From contig JBDOIG010000307.1 in the NCBI GenBank assembly GCA_041082235.1, positions 1 through 12,542 on the forward strand: a stretch of 12,542 nt of DNA, in the 5' to 3' direction. The position numbers and the translations under genes were made by a program. A model generated the notes under the pieces. The model was not told where the DNA came from. It ran no database searches and saw nothing but the letters and a program-made list of their open reading frames with translations. Shown piece after piece: positions 8,384-12,542 of this stretch. This DNA is from CALJEL01 sp041082235. GTDB taxonomy: Bacteria; Nitrospirota; Thermodesulfovibrionia; Thermodesulfovibrionales; CALJEL01. Numbering within the stretch: position 1 is the first letter of the stretch; each line of letters starts with the position of its first letter.

Positions 8384-8406
8384 TTTGAGGGACTTCCTCC
8401 CTCAAA
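8384..8406. repeat. 9-bp perfect inverted repeat upstream of divIVA
   Basis: TTTGAGGGA (8384-8392) pairs with TCCCTCAAA (8398-8406) around a 5-base loop. In divIVA mRNA the stem would end at, and share bases with, the ribosome binding site, so it could modulate translation. It shares the CCTCAAACTCC core with the next palindrome, so it may instead be one member of a small palindromic repeat family. Confidence 0.6.
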
Positions 8407-8417
8407 CTCCCTATTAA

Positions 8418-8423
8418 ATTATA
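8418..8423 (-). promoter_or_regulatory. Possible -10 box for an internal divIVA promoter
   Basis: The minus strand reads TATAAT here, about 50 bases before the divIVA start. No convincing -35 hexamer or TG extension accompanies it, and the region is AT-rich, so this is a weak call. If real, it would let divIVA-hisS and the genes beyond be transcribed separately from yggT. Confidence 0.25.
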
Positions 8424-8432
8424 ATTCTTTTT

Positions 8433-8474
8433 GGAGTTTCAAAGGGGCATAGCCCCTCAAACTCCCCTTTTTTT
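8433..8474. repeat. REP-like imperfect palindrome followed by T7 on the plus strand
   Basis: GGAGTTTCAAAGGGGC (8433-8448) pairs imperfectly with GCCCCTCAAACTCC (8452-8465) across a 3-base ATA loop, with a small internal bulge. On the plus strand seven T residues follow (8468-8474), giving the form of an intrinsic terminator, but no plus-strand gene is present to terminate. A palindromic repeat is the better reading. Confidence 0.55.
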
Positions 8475-8502
8475 AATCTATAAAAATTTCTTTATTTGGG
8501 GT

Positions 8503-8527
8503 CTTAAAGGGGCGGAGCCCCTTTAAG
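8503..8527. repeat. 11-bp perfect palindrome just after yggT
   Basis: CTTAAAGGGGC (8503-8513) and GCCCCTTTAAG (8517-8527) form a perfect stem with a 3-base GGA loop, starting right after the yggT stop codon. No U-tract follows on the minus strand, so a classic terminator is not supported; it could stabilise the 3' end of yggT mRNA or be a repeat-family member, since it shares the GGGGC-N3-GCCCC core with the previous element. Confidence 0.6.
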
Positions 8528-8528
8528 T

Positions 8529-8828
8529 CTATTTCAATTTATACCCCAGTTCAATGAGCGTAACTATCAGAAATTTTTTTATGAAATAAATTGCAAGAAT
8601 TACAATCATGGGAGAGATGTCCACAGAGCCGAGTCTGAAGCCAATGAGCCTTCTTATGGGTCTTAATACTGGTTCTGTAAGGCTGTAGAGTATCCTTACC
8701 ACCGGATTGTAGGGATCAGGATTTACCCAGCTTACAAGGGCAGCAATAATTATCACCCACATATATACAGTCAGTGCTATATCAAGTATGTCAGCAATGG
8801 CAATTAAAAGATTACCTACCACAAACAT
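8529..8828 (-). CDS. yggT: YggT-family membrane protein
   Basis: A 99-residue protein with a long hydrophobic N-terminal segment (about 4-35) and a second at about 73-92. Between them lies the family signature SLTEPVLRPIRRLI (49-62), followed by a short amphipathic stretch. YggT/YlmG proteins are small inner-membrane proteins; in bacteria they are commonly found beside proC, yggS or divIVA and have been linked to osmotic tolerance or division, without a defined biochemical role. The ATG is preceded by AAGGAGG at the rather short spacing of four bases. It lies 246 bp downstream of proC and 159 bp upstream of divIVA, the latter gap filled with palindromes. Confidence 0.92.
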   Translation of the reverse strand: MFVVGNLLIAIADILDIALTVYMWVIIIAALVSWVNPDPYNPVVRILYSLTEPVLRPIRRLIGFRLGSVDISPMIVILAIYFIKKFLIVTLIELGYKLK

Positions 8829-8842
8829 AAAACCTCCTTCTC

Positions 8843-8873
8843 CCCGATTTGTGATGGGTGCTCCCTTATCGGG
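8843..8873 (-). promoter_or_regulatory. Nested hairpin in the yggT leader
   Basis: CCCGAT (8843-8848) pairs with ATCGGG (8868-8873), and inside it GGG (8856-8858) can pair with CCC (8863-8865) around TGCT. The structure ends only a few bases before the yggT Shine-Dalgarno site and lies downstream of the candidate promoter. It could tune translation; no known riboswitch consensus is recognisable. Confidence 0.35.
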
Positions 8874-8906
8874 AAAAATTTAATCATCACGATTACATAT
8901 CAACTA

Positions 8907-8915
8907 ATTATATCA
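8907..8915 (-). promoter_or_regulatory. Candidate extended -10 promoter for the yggT-divIVA-hisS series
   Basis: The minus strand reads TGATATAAT, a perfect TATAAT hexamer with a TGn extension. Transcription would start near 8900, about 70 bases before yggT. The -35 region is poor, as is usual for extended -10 promoters. Together with the tight downstream gene overlaps, this is the best candidate for the main promoter of the operon. Confidence 0.45.
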
Positions 8916-8927
8916 CACCGTAATAGG

Positions 8928-9085
8928 CTATAAGCCACAGGCTGAAGGCTTATTAGAGGGATAGGGCAGTAGAGCAGCATCACATAATAAGCCATAATTC
9001 TAATAGGTGAAGTGGTTAAAATGCTCCTTCACCTATTTGCCTTCACCATTTCTTAGTTCTGTTGCCTTACTGCTCTATTTTGCCT
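8928..9085. repeat. Foldback-rich intergenic segment between yggT and proC
   Basis: ATAAGCC occurs at 8930-8936 and 8987-8993, with its complement GGCTTAT at 8947-8953, so the middle copy can pair with either neighbour. A perfect 11-bp stem joins AATAGGTGAAG (9002-9012) with CTTCACCTATT (9027-9037) across a 14-base loop. TAGAGCAG (8970-8977) and CTGCTCTA (9070-9077, entering the proC stop codon) form outer arms. No U-run follows on the minus strand, so a standard intrinsic terminator is not supported, though the 11-bp hairpin may mark the proC transcript end. Confidence 0.5.
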
Positions 9086-9878
9086 TATGGGAGAGTTCCT
9101 CAGCCCGCTTTTTTGCTGCAAGGATTGTTTCAGTAATAAGACCTTTAAAGTCCTTGCTATTAAGGACATCAAGCCCTGCCTGCGTGGTGCCCCCTGGTGA
9201 GGTGACCATCTCCCTCAGTTTCTGAGGGCTCAGTCCGCTCTCAAGAAGTTTTGATGTCCCGGAAAGGGTCTGGATAGTTAGTTCCTTTGCCACCTCGTCT
9301 GAAAGCCCTGCCTTTATACCTGCCTCAATCATTGCCTCTACAAAATAGGCTATAAAGCCCGGGCCACTTCCTGAAAGAGCTGTAACAGCATCCATATATT
9401 TTTCAGGAAGACTGATTGCCCTTCCAGCAGACATCAATATCTCTTTCACAATGTTGACCTCTCTGCCTGCAAAGCATTCACATAGAGAATATACCGACAT
9501 GCCCTCTCCGATTAAGGCAGGGGTATTTGGCATCACCCTGATGATTTTGTCAGTCCCGAGTTTTGACTGGATATAACCTATGGTTATGCCTGCGGCAATA
9601 GAGACTATTACCTTTTCAGGACGGATAAGGTCCTTTATTTCATAGAGAACACTCTCCATATTCTGGGGTTTTACAGCAAGTATTATTATCTGTGAGAGGC
9701 CTGTAACTTCTTTATTTGATGGAGTGGTTTTTACTTTATAAGTCTCTGAAAGGTATCTTCTCCTTTCATCCCGTGGTTCAGAGACAATAATATCTTCAGG
9801 CTTTATAGAACCCATGCCTCTTATGATGCCCTTTATCAGGGCCTCTGCCATATTGCCACCACCAATAAATCCTATCAT
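9075..9878 (-). CDS. proC: Pyrroline-5-carboxylate reductase
   Basis: This 267-residue cytoplasmic enzyme catalyses the last step of proline synthesis, NAD(P)H-dependent reduction of 1-pyrroline-5-carboxylate. It has the Rossmann start IGFIGGGNMAEAL (2-14), the AVKPQN segment (68-73), SIAAGITI, RVMPNTPALIGEG (114-126), the helix containing ALSGSGPGF (167-175) and the substrate-site SPGGTT (227-232). The length is normal for the family. The ATG at 9878 begins right at the Rossmann motif and cannot be moved inward. No Shine-Dalgarno is visible, but a TTGACA box lies at 9910-9915 (minus strand), so the mRNA may be nearly leaderless. It is divergent from the LysM-NlpC/P60 gene and upstream of yggT, a common pairing. 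Confidence 0.96.
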   Translation of the reverse strand: MIGFIGGGNMAEALIKGIIRGMGSIKPEDIIVSEPRDERRRYLSETYKVKTTPSNKEVTGLSQIIILAVKPQNMESVLYEIKDLIRPEKVIVSIAAGITIGYIQSKLGTDKIIRVMPNTPALIGEGMSVYSLCECFAGREVNIVKEILMSAGRAISLPEKYMDAVTALSGSGPGFIAYFVEAMIEAGIKAGLSDEVAKELTIQTLSGTSKLLESGLSPQKLREMVTSPGGTTQAGLDVLNSKDFKGLITETILAAKKRAEELSHKAK

Positions 9879-9887
9879 GTTTATGAA

Positions 9888-9915
9888 GGTATCATGCAGG
9901 GGATAGTTATGTCAA
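9888..9915 (-). promoter_or_regulatory. Candidate proC promoter close to the start codon
   Basis: On the minus strand a perfect TTGACA (-35) is followed after 16 bases by GATACC, a poor -10 with three of six matches. Initiation would fall within a few bases of the proC ATG, consistent with the missing Shine-Dalgarno. The -10 is weak, so confidence is limited. Confidence 0.3.
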
Positions 9916-9962
9916 GGAGTGGATATAATCCTAAAATTACCGATAGAAAAAAGGTCAGCCTG

Positions 9963-10092
9963 CTCAAGGCCTTTACAAAGCAACATTTTTTATTTATTTT
10001 GTACAAAAGTTTTCTCCACGAAGGTGAGCTTAGTAAGGTATAGTAAGCTTATTAATAGCATACATTAAGGTGTCGCAATAAAGCCCTTTCGG
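9963..10092 (+). repeat. Dispersed repeat copy A (MITE-like), upstream of the LysM-NlpC/P60 gene
   Basis: This segment aligns along most of its length with 11028-11158. Shared blocks are CTCAA-n-GCCTTTA (9963 on), the AT-rich TTTTATTTATT core, AGTTTTC-n-CC followed by AAGGTGA, and ATTAA followed by TACATTAAG. Its ends are imperfect inverted repeats: AAGG-n-CTTTA...GC-n-ACA at 9966-9985 against the reverse complement of 10071-10089, with a 2-base gap. A 12-bp palindrome, TTTTGTACAAAA, sits at 9997-10008. No open frame and no clear target-site duplication are visible. A MITE, a decayed IS remnant or a duplicated regulatory leader are all possible. Confidence 0.6.
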
Positions 10093-10143
10093 CATTCTGC
10101 CCTTTTTATTTAAGGTTGTAAATCTGCTATCGGCACTTCAGGG

Positions 10144-10149
10144 TACAAT
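10144..10149 (+). promoter_or_regulatory. Possible -10 box for the LysM-NlpC/P60 gene
   Basis: TACAAT matches five of six bases of the -10 consensus and would start transcription near 10156, just before the ATG at 10165. No -35 hexamer is visible at 16-18 bases upstream. Low confidence. Confidence 0.25.
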
Positions 10150-10164
10150 TTGGTAAAATACATT

Positions 10165-10941
10165 ATGCGAATGAAAATTTTTTTATGTCTAATTTTTTTG
10201 TTATTCTACCACTGTCTATCTTCAGCATCAGAAGCCCTGAATGAGTGCGGCAGGTCTGAAAAGCAGAAGTCCGAGCTTCCGAACTGTATTAAGGAGATAT
10301 CAGGTCAGTGTAAGACATATAAAGTAAAAAAGGGTGATACCCTTTACAGGATTTCAAAAAAGGCTGGCGTGCCAGTGAAGGAGTTAAAAAGACTTAACAG
10401 GATAAATAAAAATATTATAAAATCTGGTCAGATATTGATTATCAGTAAGCAAGAAGATAAATCCCCTGGCCTTTCCCGAGATCTTCAATTAGAAGAACCA
10501 GTACAGCAACCAGAGGACAAAATAACAGTTGAAGAGCAGGTATCAGAATCTGAAAATTCTACCTCTCATGAGAGAGGTAAACTTGTTCAATTCGCCCTTT
10601 CATTTCTCAATACACCTTACAGAAAAGGCGGGACAACACTCAGAGGTATTGATTGTTCAGGCCTTGTATGGAGCGTCTTCATGAATGCAGGGATAGAGAT
10701 ACCGAGGACTGTCAGGGAGTTATTTTCTTCTGGTAAACCTATTGAGAGGGAAGAGATACTTCCTGGAGATCTTATATTTTTTTATACAAGAAAGTCATCT
10801 GAACCAGACCATGTTGGAATTTATATTGGAGAGGATAAATTCATCCATGCATCAAGGAGGGCAAGGAGGGTTATAATTGCTGAACTTGATAGCCCTTATT
10901 TTTTTAAAAGATTTGCAGGGGTAAGAAGATTCTTTGAATAG
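10165..10941 (+). CDS. Secreted LysM-NlpC/P60 peptidoglycan hydrolase
   Basis: The protein (258 residues from the ATG at 10165) starts with a signal peptide (MRMKIFLCLIFLLFYH, likely cleaved after SSA near residue 21). Next come a short Cys-containing segment (C28, C41, C49), one LysM domain (about 50-93; YKVKKGDTLYRISKKAGV) and a low-complexity acidic linker (about 97-137). The C-terminal NlpC/P60 domain (about 138-258) has a complete papain-like catalytic set: C164 in DCSG, H216 in DHVGIYIG and H228 in FIHAS. LysM binds glycan and the enzyme should cleave peptide stems, typically D-Glu-diaminopimelate bonds. An in-frame TTG at 10150 preceded by CAGGG would add five residues; neither start has a strong ribosome site. 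There is no lipobox. The gene stands alone, bracketed by the two ~130-bp repeats. Its substrate specificity is inferred from the family. Confidence 0.92.
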   Translation: MRMKIFLCLIFLLFYHCLSSASEALNECGRSEKQKSELPNCIKEISGQCKTYKVKKGDTLYRISKKAGVPVKELKRLNRINKNIIKSGQILIISKQEDKSPGLSRDLQLEEPVQQPEDKITVEEQVSESENSTSHERGKLVQFALSFLNTPYRKGGTTLRGIDCSGLVWSVFMNAGIEIPRTVRELFSSGKPIEREEILPGDLIFFYTRKSSEPDHVGIYIGEDKFIHASRRARRVIIAELDSPYFFKRFAGVRRFFE

Positions 10942-11027
10942 GGAGGCTATAGATTGTGAGAGCTGAATATTTCCTTCTTGCCCTTTGCATTTGGCCAGTA
11001 GAATTTTTTAAAAATAGCAAGGTATGT

Positions 11028-11158
11028 CTCAAAGCCTTTATAATGCGACAAAATTTTATTTATTATGTCACAAAGAGTTTTCACCAAAAGGTGAAGGAGG
11101 TTATGTTCGGCAATGTTGATTAAAAATTTTACATTAAGATATGCGATGTCTTTCTTGG
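11028..11158 (+). repeat. Dispersed repeat copy B (MITE-like), downstream of the LysM-NlpC/P60 gene
   Basis: This copy is in the same orientation and has the same length as copy A. Its left end (11031-11050) contains CTTTATAATGCGACA, which matches the reverse complement of the right end of copy A (CTTTATTGCGACA) better than it matches copy A's own left end; this supports true terminal inverted repeats. The right end is more decayed. A 6-bp hairpin, TTCACC-AAAA-GGTGAA, lies at 11080-11095 where copy A has a mismatched version. Confidence 0.6.
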
Positions 11159-11159
11159 A

Positions 11160-11226
11160 ACCTTACACTATATTGGGGGTTCGTGGGGGTAAAGTTCTGC
11201 TTTACCCCCACGCTGTAGGACCTTAC
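11160..11226. repeat. 13-bp perfect hairpin flanked by ACCTTAC direct repeats
   Basis: CGTGGGGGTAAAG (11182-11194) pairs perfectly with CTTTACCCCCACG (11200-11212) around TTCTG. ACCTTAC occurs on both sides at 11160-11166 and 11220-11226. No T-run follows on either strand, so this is not a standard terminator. The unit appears to be extra relative to copy A and its flank, which fits a small inserted palindromic element, or an RNA structure in the leader of the following gene. Confidence 0.6.
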
Positions 11227-11318
11227 GAGCTTGCACCTCAAGCTATTTCGGCATACCCTACCATTTCTATCAGCAAAAAGGGTGCCCTTTTATTGATTTA
11301 AGATTACAACAGGAATAC

Positions 11319-11328
11319 AGGAGGAGAG
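11319..11328 (+). promoter_or_regulatory. Purine-rich ribosome binding site of the GAF/HD-GYP gene
   Basis: AGGAGGAGAG lies 12 bases before the ATG at 11341. The spacing from the best GGAGG is long, but the overlapping GGAGAG brings the site nearer, and no better in-frame start exists. Confidence 0.55.
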
Positions 11329-11340
11329 AACACTATTGAC

Positions 11341-12447
11341 ATGGATAAAAATATAGCAAAAAAACTGAGACAGCTTAATGCCCTTATCAAAATGACTTCA
11401 CTGATAAATTCCACTCTTGATACAAGGGAGATAAGGAGAAGGGCGATTGAGGCTGCGCAGGCCCTTGTTAATGCAGAGGCGGGTAGTCTTCTTTTAATTG
11501 ATAGTGAAAAAGGAGAGCTCTTCTTTGAAGTTGCCACAGGTGAAAAGGGTGAAAAGGTCAAAGAGATAAGGCTAAAAATAGGCGAGGGGATAGCAGGATG
11601 GGTTGCTGAAAAGGGTGAAGCTGTGATAGTTCATGATGTTGAGAATGACCCAAGATTTTTTAAGGGTGTAGATGAGAAGAGTAAATTTAAAACAAAGAGC
11701 CTCATATGCGTGCCTTTGAAGACAAAGGATAGAATTATTGGTGTTCTTGAGGCTATAAACAAAAGAGATGGAAGATTTGATACAGAGGATAAGGAAATAC
11801 TTCAGGCCTTTGCAAATCAGGTAGCTATAGCCATAGAAAATGCCAATCTTTATCAGGAACTGAAGGACACCTTTTATGGAACCATAGAGGCCCTTGCAGA
11901 GACAATAGAAAAGAGAGACCCTTATACAGGCGGTCATACAAAGAGGGTGATGAACTATGCTGTTGCTACCGGAAAAGAGCTGGGCCTGTCTGAGTCTGAG
12001 CTTGAGGCTCTTAAACTATCTGCAATACTTCATGATATAGGTAAGATTGGTATTAGAGATAACATACTTCTTAAACAGAGTAAATTAACAGAAGAAGAGG
12101 CAATGATAATGAATATGCATACCAAATATGGGGCAGAAATACTCGGGCATTTAAAACAGCTTAAGGATGTAATACCTGGCATGAGGGGGCATCACGAAAG
12201 ATATGATGGGACAGGCTATCCTGATCATCTCAGGGGTGAGGAGATACCCCTCTTTGCAAGGATTATATCTGTTGCTGATGCCTATGATGCAATGACAACA
12301 GACAGACCTTACAGAAAGGCATTAAATAAAGATGTTGCCTATGAAGAGCTGAAAAGATTTTCTGGCAGGCATTTTGATCCTCAGGTAGTGAATGCCTTTA
12401 TAAAGGCGATGAATAAGGAGCTTCGCTCCTTTGAAAATTTGAAATAA
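11341..12447 (+). CDS. GAF/HD-GYP domain protein, putative cyclic-di-GMP phosphodiesterase (canonical motif)
   Basis: This 368-residue cytoplasmic protein has a short N-terminal helix, a GAF domain (about 18-168, including GEGIAGWVAEKGEAVIVHDV and the C-terminal NQVAIAIENA helix) and an HD-GYP domain (about 175-360). The full metal and signature set is present: H199 (GGHTKRV), H231-D232 (ILHDIGKIG), H260, H284-H285, the GYP at 292-294 within HHERYDGTGYP, and D313 (VADAYDAM). It should hydrolyse cyclic di-GMP, gated by a ligand bound to GAF. It shares architecture and size with the protein at 1058-2143, but that one lacks the GYP sequence. No receiver domain is present. It is monocistronic as far as can be seen, with a long upstream region carrying repeats; no neighbouring cyclase is in the window. 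The GAF ligand is unknown. Confidence 0.95.
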   Translation: MDKNIAKKLRQLNALIKMTSLINSTLDTREIRRRAIEAAQALVNAEAGSLLLIDSEKGELFFEVATGEKGEKVKEIRLKIGEGIAGWVAEKGEAVIVHDVENDPRFFKGVDEKSKFKTKSLICVPLKTKDRIIGVLEAINKRDGRFDTEDKEILQAFANQVAIAIENANLYQELKDTFYGTIEALAETIEKRDPYTGGHTKRVMNYAVATGKELGLSESELEALKLSAILHDIGKIGIRDNILLKQSKLTEEEAMIMNMHTKYGAEILGHLKQLKDVIPGMRGHHERYDGTGYPDHLRGEEIPLFARIISVADAYDAMTTDRPYRKALNKDVAYEELKRFSGRHFDPQVVNAFIKAMNKELRSFENLK

Positions 12448-12542
12448 AATTTTATTCCATTAAATTTTGAGGGCGAAGCCCGCTGAAAATTCCCTATAGA
12501 GAAGGCTCTCCCAAATTTGCTATTAGAAACATTTCCTGATTA
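12448..12542. repeat. 3' intergenic segment with a GGGC-N3-GCCC palindrome
   Basis: AATTTT (12463-12468) and GGGC (12471-12474) pair with GCCC (12478-12481) and AAAATT (12486-12491) around GAA, an imperfect hairpin lying 15 bases after the GAF/HD-GYP stop codon. Its core resembles the yggT-divIVA palindromes. A perfect AT-only palindrome (12443-12456) overlaps the stop codon region. The hairpin may end transcription, but no T-run follows. Beyond 12492 nothing is identifiable. Confidence 0.45.

Larger units (their letters stand above)
10942..11340. other. Intergenic region (399 bp) before the GAF/HD-GYP gene
   Basis: It holds repeat copy B (11028-11158), a hairpin between direct repeats (11160-11226) and, from 11242, sequence resembling 10083-10124 after copy A (TTTCGGCAT, then GCCCTTTTAT and TTTAAG-n-TT). 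No terminator is evident after the NlpC/P60 gene, and I found no RNA gene or recognised riboswitch; in particular I do not see a GEMM-type cyclic-di-GMP aptamer. Confidence 0.6.

Noticed and set aside
8433..8474. Plus-strand intrinsic terminator (hairpin plus T7)
   Set aside because: No plus-strand gene lies upstream within the adjacent coding region, so a palindromic repeat is the simpler reading.
9924..9929. Plus-strand TATAAT at the centre of GGATATAATCC
   Set aside because: No -35 at a suitable distance and about 240 bases from the next plus-strand gene; the palindrome makes the match ambiguous.
10942..11340. Cyclic-di-GMP (GEMM) or c-di-AMP (ydaO) riboswitch before the HD-GYP or NlpC/P60 gene
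   Set aside because: The gene contexts invite it, but none of the conserved aptamer sequence blocks of either class is present on the plus strand.
11572..11937. 121-codon minus-strand open frame inside the GAF/HD-GYP gene
   Set aside because: It is antisense to a strongly conserved coding region and the product is low-complexity and aromatic-rich, as expected for a shadow frame.
12494..12542. Minus-strand open frame of 15 codons running off the right edge, ending in a TAG
   Set aside because: Too short to support a gene, with no recognisable family; it could be the 3' end of a convergent gene but chance is as likely.

Overview
The window looks like a chromosomal segment of an AT-leaning, free-living bacterium, most likely Nitrospirota (Thermodesulfovibrio-like) or a neighbouring deep-branching lineage. 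This placement is inference from three things: heavy AGA/AGG arginine use, a TatD/radical-SAM fusion, and multi-PAS/GAF kinases beside HD-GYP proteins. No marker gene settles it. I see no complete IS, phage, CRISPR array, tRNA or rRNA.

Layout. Positions 1-1089 (+) hold the 3' part of a TatD nuclease fused to a radical SAM domain; it converges on, and overlaps by 32 bp, the last gene of a long minus-strand series. Read in the direction of transcription, that series is proC (9878-9075), yggT (8828-8529), divIVA (8369-7896), hisS (7906-6623), a YeiH-type exporter (6626-5640), a 1050-residue sensor kinase (5647-2495), a single-domain response regulator (2498-2130) and a GAF/HD-GYP protein (2143-1058). 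From divIVA onward every junction overlaps (11, 4, 8, 4 and 14 bp), so six genes are probably translationally coupled. Positions 10165-10941 (+) encode a secreted LysM-NlpC/P60 peptidoglycan hydrolase, and 11341-12447 (+) a second GAF/HD-GYP protein with a canonical GYP motif.

How the genes work together. The kinase, receiver and HD-GYP genes form a likely phosphorelay with a cyclic-di-GMP output, placed downstream of housekeeping genes (hisS, divIVA) and a putative sulfur-anion exporter. The first HD-GYP protein keeps its metal ligands but has GFY in place of GYP; the second is canonical. proC-yggT-divIVA is a familiar bacterial neighbourhood linking proline synthesis with membrane and division proteins. 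LysM-NlpC/P60 acts on the cell wall.

The noncoding DNA is the least ordinary part. Two related ~130-bp elements (9963-10092 and 11028-11158) lie in the same orientation on either side of the LysM-NlpC/P60 gene. They share an AT-rich core and, in the first copy, imperfect terminal inverted repeats, so they resemble a MITE or another dispersed element. The second copy is followed by a 13-bp perfect hairpin between ACCTTAC direct repeats. A cluster of three palindromes fills the yggT-divIVA gap, and a related GGGC-N3-GCCC palindrome follows the last gene. I found no clear new multi-gene system; the repeat-bracketed nlpC locus and the variant HD-GYP signalling operon are the best candidates for follow-up.
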